A DNA stretch of 5,103 nucleotides from Actinobacteria bacterium UBA5975 (GTDB taxonomy: Bacteria; Actinomycetota; Actinomycetes; Nanopelagicales; Nanopelagicaceae), in NCBI GenBank assembly GCA_002430075.1, contig DJBN01000097.1, forward strand, positions 1 to 5,103, in the 5' to 3' direction. The notes under the pieces were generated by a model. That model had not been told where the DNA came from, did no database searches, and saw nothing but the letters and a program-made list of their open reading frames with translations. This document shows positions 1 through 5,103 of the stretch, piece by piece. Made by a program: the position numbers and the translations under genes. Numbering within the stretch: position 1 is the stretch's first letter; every line of letters starts with the position of its first letter.

Positions 1-785
<785 letters not shown>

Positions 786-804
786 TCAAGCGAACTGTTG
801 GCAA

Positions 805-833
805 ACTCTAACTGGGGGCCAAAATTTAGGCAA
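805..833 (-). promoter_or_regulatory. Candidate katG promoter
   Basis: On the minus strand, TTGCCT (828-833) and TAGAGT (805-810) are separated by exactly 17 bases. The -10 box fits the actinobacterial TANNNT form. The predicted transcript start, near 798, would give a leader of about 30 bases carrying the GAGGAGAG SD. A very similar pair (TTGCTC, 17 bases, TAGAGT) precedes the nitrile hydratase gene. This is pattern matching only. Confidence 0.45.
818..831. promoter_or_regulatory. Near-palindrome over the katG -35/spacer, possible operator
   Basis: The 14 bases GCCAAAATTTAGGC form an inverted repeat, GCC-n-AAATTT-n-GGC, with only one non-matching pair. It overlaps the 3' part of the predicted -35 box and the spacer of the katG promoter, so a bound repressor there would block polymerase. 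katG is commonly controlled by peroxide- or iron-sensing regulators, but no specific regulator can be named from this site. Confidence 0.3.
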
Positions 834-885
834 CATGAACGCCTTGAAACCAAGATAGCGGTACTAAACCCATAGTCAGAAATGA

Positions 886-2343
886 CTAGGAGGCAGGAAA
901 ACCGCCGCTCAATTTTTCATGGATTTCTTGGCTCATCTGATTCATGCCAGTAATTTCAACTCGCTTGCCATGAAGTTCATACTTATGAATGATCGAGTCC
1001 AGAGCCGCTACAGAAGATCCATCCCAAACATGAGCTTCGGAGAAGTCGATCTGAATGATTGATGCGGGTACGTTGTAGTCGAAGAGATAGTAAAGATCAT
1101 TGCTACTTGCAAAAAATAGCTCCCCTGTGACTTTATAATGCATTACCTTCTCTGATTCCACATACGTGCCTGTCACTTGCACCACATGCGCAACCCTCCT
1201 TGCAAAAAGTACGGCCTCCACAAATACCCCGGCAATGACGCCATAGGCCAAATTATGGGTAAGCACTACAACAGCTACTGTAATCAACATTACAAAAGTC
1301 TCACTCTTGGGCATACGACGCAAAGTAACCGGTGATATTGAATGCCAGTCGAATGTCAGGTACGAGACCATAATCATGACTGCCACAAGTGAAGCCATCG
1401 GGATCGCAGATATTAGAGGCCCTGCAGCCAAGACAAGAGTTAATAGAAATGCACCAGCCAAGAAGGTTGAAATCCTAGTTCTAGCACCTGAAGATTTAAC
1501 ATTGATCATTGTCTGACCGATCATGGCGCAACCACCCATGCCACCGAAGAATCCAGTCACAACATTGGCTATACCTTGGCCTATCGACTCTCTCGTTTTA
1601 TCCGACCGAGTGTCAGTGATGTCATCTACCAATTTTGCTGTTAGAAGGGATTCAATAAGTCCGACTAGAGCGATTCCAATTGCGTAAGGAAATATAATTC
1701 CAAATGTCTCCATATTCATTGGCACTGAAGGAATTCCAAGAAGCGGCAGTCCAGTTGGGAGTTTTCCTTCATCTCCGACTGTTGGAAGATCCATTCCGAA
1801 AAAATTGGTGGTAAATGTCAATACAACAATTGCAATGAGTGGCGCGGGTACTGACGAAATAACTCGTGGGGCCAAGAAGATAATAGCCAATCCAACAAGC
1901 ATTAGGACCCATACGGAGATGCTCTTCCCGATCAAATGAGGAAGCTGGGCAGAAAAAATGAGTACGGCCAATGAGTTAACAAATCCGACCATAACGCTAC
2001 GTGGAATGAACCTCATTAATTTAACAACACCAAGAGATGCAAAAATTATTTGAAGAACTCCGCCAAGAATAACTGCGGCAAATAGAAAGTTGACTCCTTG
2101 TTCCTTCACAAGTGGCGCGATGACAAGTGCTATCGCCCCTGTTGCTGCCGAAATCATTGCCTTTCGACCACCCGTGATTGAAATTGTCACTGCCATCGTA
2201 AACGAGGCAAAAAGACCGACTTTGGGGTCGACGCCTGCCAAAATAGAGAATGAAATTGCCTCAGGGATGAGCGCCAATGCCACGACGAGTCCTGCTAAAA
2301 CTTCAACTATCAACTGCTTGCGGGTAATCGTTATATTCTTCAA
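886..2343 (-). CDS. SulP (SLC26-type) inorganic anion transporter with STAS domain
   Basis: This is an inner-membrane anion transporter. SulP proteins move sulfate, bicarbonate, dicarboxylates or other anions, and the sequence alone does not settle which. At 485 residues it is full length for the bacterial family. Residues about 12-385 form the hydrophobic transport domain. It opens with [20 protein letters not shown] and contains [14 protein letters not shown] (57-70), [18 protein letters not shown] (225-242, with the conserved membrane Glu231), and [20 protein letters not shown] (267-286). Residues about 390-480 are a cytoplasmic STAS domain, with [31 protein letters not shown] and [10 protein letters not shown]. 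The overall form resembles the YbaR/YvdB branch of Bacillus subtilis. The start is TTG at 2343: an in-frame TGA lies 15 codons upstream, no ATG or GTG falls between, and AAAGG at 2349-2353 is well spaced. It is divergent from the prenyltransferase gene and upstream of katG. No sulfate-assimilation genes are nearby. Confidence 0.93.
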   Translation of the reverse strand: MKNITITRKQLIVEVLAGLVVALALIPEAISFSILAGVDPKVGLFASFTMAVTISITGGRKAMISAATGAIALVIAPLVKEQGVNFLFAAVILGGVLQIIFASLGVVKLMRFIPRSVMVGFVNSLAVLIFSAQLPHLIGKSISVWVLMLVGLAIIFLAPRVISSVPAPLIAIVVLTFTTNFFGMDLPTVGDEGKLPTGLPLLGIPSVPMNMETFGIIFPYAIGIALVGLIESLLTAKLVDDITDTRSDKTRESIGQGIANVVTGFFGGMGGCAMIGQTMINVKSSGARTRISTFLAGAFLLTLVLAAGPLISAIPMASLVAVMIMVSYLTFDWHSISPVTLRRMPKSETFVMLITVAVVVLTHNLAYGVIAGVFVEAVLFARRVAHVVQVTGTYVESEKVMHYKVTGELFFASSNDLYYLFDYNVPASIIQIDFSEAHVWDGSSVAALDSIIHKYELHGKRVEITGMNQMSQEIHEKLSGGFPAS

Positions 2344-2348
2344 TTTGA

Positions 2349-2353
2349 CCTTT
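2349..2353 (-). promoter_or_regulatory. RBS deciding the TTG start of the SulP gene
   Basis: On the minus strand the sequence reads AAAGGTCAAATTG, placing an SD-like AAAGG five bases before TTG at 2343. Since the frame closes 15 codons upstream with no ATG or GTG in between, this SD supports the rare start codon. No convincing -10/-35 pair for this gene was found between it and the divergent neighbour. Confidence 0.6.
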
Positions 2354-2457
2354 AATAAGTTTGTAATGAGTAATTCGCAATAGTTTCATGCATAGGCTCT
2401 GAATCAAAATCCATAGAAGTTTGACACTTGTAAGCGCGCTCAGCTCGACTTTGAATC

Positions 2458-2463
2458 TATGAT
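2458..2463 (+). promoter_or_regulatory. -10 box placed for leaderless transcription of the UbiA-family gene
   Basis: TATGAT ends six bases before ATG at 2470. A polymerase using it would start at or next to the A of that ATG, giving a leaderless mRNA. Upstream of both possible starts (GTG 2464, ATG 2470) there is no SD-like stretch, which agrees with this reading. The -35 position (about 2435-2440, cgcgct) is poor, as is common for leaderless promoters. A perfect TTGACA sits at 2421-2426 but has no good -10 at 16-18 bases. Confidence 0.5.
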
Positions 2464-2469
2464 GTGTGG

Positions 2470-3135
2470 ATGATTGATGCTGCTGCAGCAAGAATAAAAT
2501 CACTTCTTATTGCGACCCATTTCGGTCCCACGGTTCTCGTTGTCTCAATCACCTTCTTTCTGGCCTTAAGTCAATTCTCTGTCATCAGGGCTATGCAGGT
2601 TGCCTTAGCTATCTTTGCAGGGCAATTAGTTGTCGGTTGGAGTAATGAAGTAATTGACTATCCGTTAGATAAGTCAGCAAACAGAATCAAAAAACCTCTG
2701 GTATCTGGTGAAATCTCAATCAATCTTTTGGAAAAACTAATCCCTCTTGCGCTTGTCTCTGCAACACTACTTTCTTACTTCGGCCCCTTGGGCCTATTGG
2801 GAACGTTCTTACATCTCTTGGGAATATTGAGTGCCACCCTCTACAACCTTAAATTAAAATCGACGCTCTTATCTCCAATCCCCTACTTAATTTCTTTTAG
2901 CGGGTTGCCTTGGGCTATTTATATTGCAGCAGGTACTACCCCACCTCCATGGCTCTATATCGCCTTGGCTCTATTTTCTACTTCCTTCCACTTTCTCAAT
3001 GTTCTAAAAGATTTACAGGGGGATCTCGATCAGAAAGTACTTGGACTACCTCAGAGGCTAGGCAAGAACGGAAGTATTTTTGTAGCTTCTTTTCTGGCAG
3101 TCACGGGAATTCTGGTCGTACTTTTTCTTCGCTAA
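2470..3135 (+). CDS. UbiA-family membrane prenyltransferase, short form
   Basis: UbiA enzymes are integral membrane transferases that move a prenyl chain from a diphosphate donor to an aromatic or lipid-linked acceptor, using Mg2+ held by two Asp-rich motifs. Both motifs are present. The first is NEVIDYPLD (Asn59, Asp63, Asp67), followed by NRIKKPLVSG. The second is NVLKDLQGDLD (Asp181, Asp185), followed by LGLPQRLG. Several hydrophobic helices surround them. The wording resembles an actinobacterial group with GWSND-type first motifs and a GLPHRLG-like second motif (recalled, not searched). The protein is 221 residues against about 280-300 for the family, and only one helix follows the second motif, so the last one or two helices are missing. 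ATG 2470 is preferred over GTG 2464 because the -10 box fits a leaderless start there. The acceptor cannot be named. Confidence 0.85.
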   Translation: MIDAAAARIKSLLIATHFGPTVLVVSITFFLALSQFSVIRAMQVALAIFAGQLVVGWSNEVIDYPLDKSANRIKKPLVSGEISINLLEKLIPLALVSATLLSYFGPLGLLGTFLHLLGILSATLYNLKLKSTLLSPIPYLISFSGLPWAIYIAAGTTPPPWLYIALALFSTSFHFLNVLKDLQGDLDQKVLGLPQRLGKNGSIFVASFLAVTGILVVLFLR

Positions 3136-3147
3136 AAATGGAAAAGT

Positions 3148-3180
3148 AAATCGGGCTTGGCTTTGAACCAGGTCCCATTT
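3148..3180. terminator. Hairpin between convergent genes, likely bidirectional terminator
   Basis: The stem is AAAT/ATTT, GGG/CCC and CTTGG/CCAGG (one G-T wobble) around a 7-base loop (3161-3167), with single bulges at 3152 and 3173. It lies 12 bases after the prenyltransferase stop. The T-rich tail is weak on the plus strand (ATTTACT) and somewhat better on the minus strand (GATTTACTTTT). Its core closely matches the hairpin at 5070-5094. Confidence 0.55.
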
Positions 3181-3216
3181 ACTGCGAAACCAGAAGTGCT
3201 GCTACAAACATTAATT

Positions 3217-3255
3217 AAAAAGAGGTGTCTTATAAGCCAGGGCTAGAGACTCCTC
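3217..3255 (-). terminator. Rho-independent terminator of the nitrile hydratase operon
   Basis: On the minus strand GAGGAGTCT (3247-3255) pairs with AGACACCTC (3222-3230), giving nine positions with one A-A mismatch, and is followed directly by TTTTT (3217-3221). The loop contains a smaller nested hairpin, AGCC-CT-GGCT. It starts 7 bases after the stop of the beta-domain gene and ends the two-gene unit. Confidence 0.75.
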
Positions 3256-3262
3256 ATTTCCC

Positions 3263-3544
3263 CTATGCTAGATCGAGCCACTCGTCGTGCACCTCAGCCA
3301 CAACTACATGCGAGGCCTTCGGTCCCCAGATCTGGGAAGCCTCGAATCGCAACGTGTAAAGGGGGCTGTAAGGCAGGTGGTGATCCTGAGGATTAACCAC
3401 GCTCCCGTAGGTCTTCATCACGGTGCCCACATGACCCAGCGCATAGGGCGGTGTGCGCGGATTGATGGTCGGCGTCGTAGGACTCATGCGCACACGGACC
3501 ACATCTCCAATTGCAAATCGCCCTCTATCGGCAATCTCTGGCAT
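3263..3544 (-). CDS. Free-standing nitrile hydratase beta-subunit C-terminal domain protein
   Basis: At 93 residues this matches only the C-terminal SH3-like half of a nitrile hydratase beta subunit. Visible marks are FAIGDVVRV (10-18), NPRTPPYALGHVG (28-40), LYTLRFEASQIWG (62-74) and the closing EVHDEWLDL. Arg30 in NPRTPPY aligns with the beta Arg of the usual HTRxPxY motif, which hydrogen-bonds the oxidised cysteines of the metal site. A normal beta subunit is about 210-230 residues, so the N-terminal half is absent. Split beta halves are known in thiocyanate hydrolase and in the three-subunit toyocamycin nitrile hydratase. ATG 3544 shares one base with the alpha stop (TGATG), implying translational coupling. 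A longer in-frame read-through up to 3703 only shadows the alpha gene. It probably assembles with the alpha protein in the cytoplasm. The substrate is unknown. Confidence 0.82.
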   Translation of the reverse strand: MPEIADRGRFAIGDVVRVRMSPTTPTINPRTPPYALGHVGTVMKTYGSVVNPQDHHLPYSPLYTLRFEASQIWGPKASHVVVAEVHDEWLDLA

Positions 3545-4596
3545 CACAAAACGCCATCGAGTCCGCGTGCAACAGCTGCTGAGGAAGCAGGTGTCTGCCC
3601 TGCGAGCGCAGTACCGACAAGCGATTCGGGTGTGACGAGGTATGCCAGTTCTTCTTCGCTCAAGCCCTCTGTTCCTAATGGTCGTTGCGGAATCACCATC
3701 CACCGCACATCAGATGTGGAATCGTGAACGCGAATCTCCACTCCTTCGGGTACTTCAAGATCGAAAGCTTCGTTAAGCATTCCACGTGCATCAGCGATGA
3801 CACGCTCTTTGTAGCCATCGGTGCGATACCACCACGGCGGATTACCAAGCAAATCATGGGGATAACAAGAGCACAGCGTGCAGACCACGACGTTATGGAC
3901 GGTGTCGGTGTTCTCGGCAATGCCAAGGATGCCGAGCTTGCCCGGCGGGATATCCAATTCGCGTACTGTTTCACGACCCTGGGTGATAAGGCGCTCCTTG
4001 AACTCCGGGTCGACCCAGGCCCGAGCGACTATTCGTGCACCGTTGCGCCAGCCTATGGACTTCAGTGCGTCTATGCGCTCATCGAACGCACCGGCCACCA
4101 CCTCGCCAGAATTTATGAGAGCTCGCTGAACCGTTGCGACTAGTAACTCGCTGTCCAGCATGGCTTGCTCGAGAGCAGAAATGCGCTCAAGTAACGGCAC
4201 TGGGTAGCTCCGCTTTGCGAGGCGGAGTCTCTCGTCGTAGTCACCGCGCTCGAAGCGGGTGTCCTCGATGGCGATAGAACCCGAGCGGATCGGAAGCTGC
4301 AGAGAAAGAATTCCTGTCACCAAAGAGTTGAGTCGCTCTTGTAAGGCTTTGATGCGGTCATCTAGATCCTCAGCAGGAATCGATTGTTCGATAACAGGGC
4401 TTGCCTGAGCCGCTTGTAGCAGGTTCACAAACGGCAGGTATCCACGTCGCAACATATAGAGAAGGCGAGCTTCGAGGCGCTTACGCCGAAAGTACTCGAG
4501 ATCGGAGACGATCGCTGCGACGTTTGCATCTGGATCCTGCAGGTGCATATGGCCGGGCGCATGCTCGTGTTCGTGATCAGTGTGGTCTCCAGACAT
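3544..4596 (-). CDS. Cobalt-type nitrile hydratase-family alpha subunit with His-rich N-terminal extension
   Basis: Nitrile hydratases add water to nitriles to form amides; the related thiocyanate hydrolase acts on thiocyanate. Residues about 136-330 are a clear alpha subunit, with RNGARIVARAWVDP (184-197), the metal claw VCTLCSCYP (Cys239, Cys242, Ser243, Cys244), NPPWWYRTDGYKERV (252-266) and LGTEGLSEEELAYLVT (307-322). Thr240 in CTLCSC marks the Co(III) type rather than the iron type (CSLCSC). The protein is 350 residues, whereas alpha subunits are usually about 200. The first 135 or so are an extension I do not recognise: six His within residues 5-18, then charged helical segments including RIKAL, echoed later by RISAL and RIDAL. 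ATG 4596 is chosen because GAGG (4603-4606) lies six bases upstream; an in-frame TTG at 4608 has no spaced SD. It is first in a two-gene unit with the beta-domain protein. No activator/metallochaperone gene is seen. Nitrile versus thiocyanate substrate is unresolved. Confidence 0.88.
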   Translation of the reverse strand: MSGDHTDHEHEHAPGHMHLQDPDANVAAIVSDLEYFRRKRLEARLLYMLRRGYLPFVNLLQAAQASPVIEQSIPAEDLDDRIKALQERLNSLVTGILSLQLPIRSGSIAIEDTRFERGDYDERLRLAKRSYPVPLLERISALEQAMLDSELLVATVQRALINSGEVVAGAFDERIDALKSIGWRNGARIVARAWVDPEFKERLITQGRETVRELDIPPGKLGILGIAENTDTVHNVVVCTLCSCYPHDLLGNPPWWYRTDGYKERVIADARGMLNEAFDLEVPEGVEIRVHDSTSDVRWMVIPQRPLGTEGLSEEELAYLVTPESLVGTALAGQTPASSAAVARGLDGVL

Positions 4597-4606
4597 GGGC
4601 AACCTC

Positions 4607-4618
4607 AATCCTAGGATT
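4607..4618. promoter_or_regulatory. Perfect 12-bp palindrome in the nitrile hydratase leader
   Basis: AATCCTAGGATT is a perfect inverted repeat, lying 11 bases before the ATG and downstream of the predicted transcript start near 4629. It abuts an AT-rich stretch (TTTAAATTTAA). It could be an operator; no regulator gene is adjacent, so the role is inferred only from position. Confidence 0.3.
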
Positions 4619-4635
4619 TAAATTTAACTTCAAGG

Positions 4636-4664
4636 ACTCTATCTACAACTAAAAGAAAGAGCAA
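4636..4664 (-). promoter_or_regulatory. Candidate promoter of the nitrile hydratase operon
   Basis: On the minus strand TTGCTC (4659-4664) and TAGAGT (4636-4641) are spaced by 17 bases, nearly the same pair as before katG. The predicted start, near 4629, gives a leader of about 33 bases with the GAGG SD. A weaker alternative is TTGTAG, 16 bases, TAAATT slightly downstream. Confidence 0.42.
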
Positions 4665-4869
4665 GAGAACTCATAGCCAAAAGCCCCGTGCGTCACTTTC
4701 GGTGGTTGCCTTACTCTCCGCAAAAGCTCTGCGGCTTACGGTGGAGCCAGGATGGCGCTTGAATCACTCTGATTAGCAAGCACGGTATTCGGAGAACTAG
4801 CCCCAATTCTTGCCTCAATTGCCCTAGCCTTTGCCCGAAAATCTAAATAAAACTTCGTTAGGTTATGGA

Positions 4870-4883
4870 AAATTTATAAATTT
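4870..4883. repeat. Perfect 14-bp AT palindrome
   Basis: AAATTTATAAATTT reads identically on both strands. It lies just left of the GC-rich structured block and includes TATAAA, so it could be an operator or part of a weak promoter. A matching -35 box was not convincing on either strand. Confidence 0.4.
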
Positions 4884-4896
4884 GGTGAGCGTTGAA

Positions 4897-5010
4897 AGGT
4901 GACGCCCCGCACGTTTCCATGTGGGGCATCGGGTTATAAAGGAGGACCGCCCTATAGGCCAGAGAATTGGAAAGGGCCCCGATCACGGGAGCGAAGTTAA
5001 GGCTTAGCCG
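4897..5010. ncRNA. GC-rich structured block, possible non-coding RNA of unknown class
   Basis: Within an AT-rich gap this block holds an 8-bp hairpin (GCCCCGCA with TGTGGGGC, 4904-4927, one G-T pair), a 6-bp long-range pairing ATCGGG (4928-4933) with CCCGAT (4978-4983), and a competing local hairpin CCCG-ATCA-CGGG (4978-4989). AAAGGAGG (4938-4945), a perfect SD sequence, has no start codon at usable distance. I could not match it to tRNA, 5S, SRP, 6S, tmRNA or RNase P RNA. Strand and boundaries are undetermined. Confidence 0.25.
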
Positions 5011-5038
5011 GTAATTAAATCTCCTTCACTAGCAAACC

Positions 5039-5047
5039 TGTGGATAA
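5039..5047 (-). promoter_or_regulatory. Perfect DnaA box
   Basis: The minus strand reads TTATCCACA, the exact consensus DnaA-binding 9-mer. It stands alone: I saw no second box nearby, so it is not an origin as seen here. It could be a DnaA-regulated site or a titration site, or chance. Confidence 0.35.
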
Positions 5048-5065
5048 AAATTAAGGCAATAAAGC

Positions 5066-5094
5066 AAAAGGGACCTGGTTATTAACCAAGTCCC
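5066..5094 (-). terminator. Terminator hairpin for a minus-strand gene beyond the right edge
   Basis: GGGACCTGGTT (5070-5080) and AACCAAGTCCC (5084-5094) form an 11-position stem with one imperfect pair and a 3-base loop. Read on the minus strand it is followed by TTTTGCTTTATT, a fair U-tract, so it likely ends a gene entering from the right. On the minus strand its core, GGGACTTGGTT...AACCAGGTCCC, is nearly the same as the hairpin at 3153-3176 on the plus strand. Confidence 0.6.
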
Positions 5095-5103
5095 AATTAC
5101 TAC

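Larger units (their letters stand above)
4665..5103. other. About 440 bases without a recognisable gene
   Basis: No frame on either strand holds a credible gene. The stretch contains a small GC hairpin (CCGCA/TGCGG, 4718-4734, 7-base loop), a 14-bp AT palindrome (4870-4883), a GC-rich structured block (4897-5010), a perfect DnaA box (5039-5047) and a terminator hairpin (5070-5094). The alternation of AT-rich and GC-rich blocks suggests regulatory or non-coding RNA content, not decayed coding sequence, though neither is shown. Confidence 0.6.

Noticed and set aside
2421..2426. A perfect TTGACA -35 box upstream of the UbiA-family gene.
   Set aside because: No acceptable -10 hexamer lies 16-18 bases downstream (GCTCGA, CTCGAC, TCGACT), so it is not called as the promoter.
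2303..2503. A 66-codon minus-strand reading frame spanning the sulP start and the divergent gene.
   Set aside because: It overlaps both real genes in other frames, has no family resemblance and no convincing SD. It is treated as a shadow.
3153..3176. On the minus strand, CCTGG-TTCAAAG-CCAAG mimics a tRNA T-arm, hinting at a tRNA 3' end used as an attachment site.
   Set aside because: No anticodon arm, D arm or acceptor partner is present upstream, the sister hairpin lacks the TTCAAA loop, and a terminator explains the structure.
3545..3703. Upstream extension of the beta-domain frame, giving a 146-residue reading frame.
   Set aside because: This part overlaps the alpha gene in another frame, is Arg/Cys-rich and unlike any beta subunit. 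The family match begins at the ATG at 3544.
4680..4735. On the minus strand, AAGGCAACCACCGAAAGTGACGCA resembles the start of a c-di-GMP-I (GEMM) riboswitch.
   Set aside because: The GGCAA, GAAA and GACGCA words are there, but the stem is only three pairs, the AAAGC after GACGCA is absent, and no second arm with its receptor follows. The predicted promoter also lies downstream of it.
4739..4873. A minus-strand open stretch of 45 codons whose translation (NLTKFYLDFRAKARAIEARI...) looks protein-like.
   Set aside because: It has no good start codon or SD, is closed by stops on both sides, matches no family I know, and is short enough to occur by chance.
4970..5005. CCCCGATCACGGGAGCGAAGTTAAGGC recalls the CCGAACACGGAAGTTAAG core of 5S rRNA.
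   Set aside because: It needs an insertion to align, and the rest of the 5S structure and the flanking rRNA genes are absent.

Overview
The window looks like chromosomal DNA of a mid-GC bacterium, most likely an actinobacterium, possibly one of the small-genome planktonic lineages. This is inference. It rests on the form of the UbiA-family protein, on a leaderless-type promoter, on -10 boxes of the TANNNT kind, and on the KatG and SulP variants. No rRNA or other marker is present to fix the taxon.

Layout, left to right. (1) On the minus strand, 1-767 is the N-terminal 255 residues of a catalase-peroxidase (katG), cut by the left edge. It has its own SD and a plausible promoter carrying a near-palindrome. 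(2) On the minus strand, 886-2343 is a complete SulP-type anion transporter with a STAS domain. It uses a TTG start. (3) Divergently, on the plus strand, 2470-3135 is a short UbiA-family membrane prenyltransferase. Its -10 box lies exactly where a leaderless mRNA would need it. (4) A two-hairpin terminator region (3148-3255) separates it from a convergent minus-strand pair at 3263-4596. This pair is a cobalt-type nitrile hydratase-like alpha subunit with a His-rich, roughly 135-residue N-terminal extension, followed by a free-standing 93-residue nitrile hydratase beta C-terminal domain. The two overlap by one base (TGATG). (5) About 440 bases without a gene (4665-5103) hold several palindromes, a GC-rich structured block, a perfect DnaA box and a terminator hairpin for a minus-strand gene beyond the right edge.

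The genes do not form one pathway. KatG handles peroxide, SulP imports an anion, and the UbiA protein acts on a lipid-linked or quinone-like substrate. The nitrile hydratase pair forms its own operon with its own promoter and terminator. Sampled 60-base stretches in it run 48-60% GC, against 33-53% in the flanking genes, which fits a transferred cassette.

The most unusual item is the nitrile hydratase locus. The metal-binding motif of alpha is intact (VCTLCSC), and the beta C-terminal half is present as its own protein. The beta N-terminal half and the usual metallochaperone/activator gene are absent from the window. The alpha protein instead carries a novel helical, His-tagged extension that could stand in for one or both.
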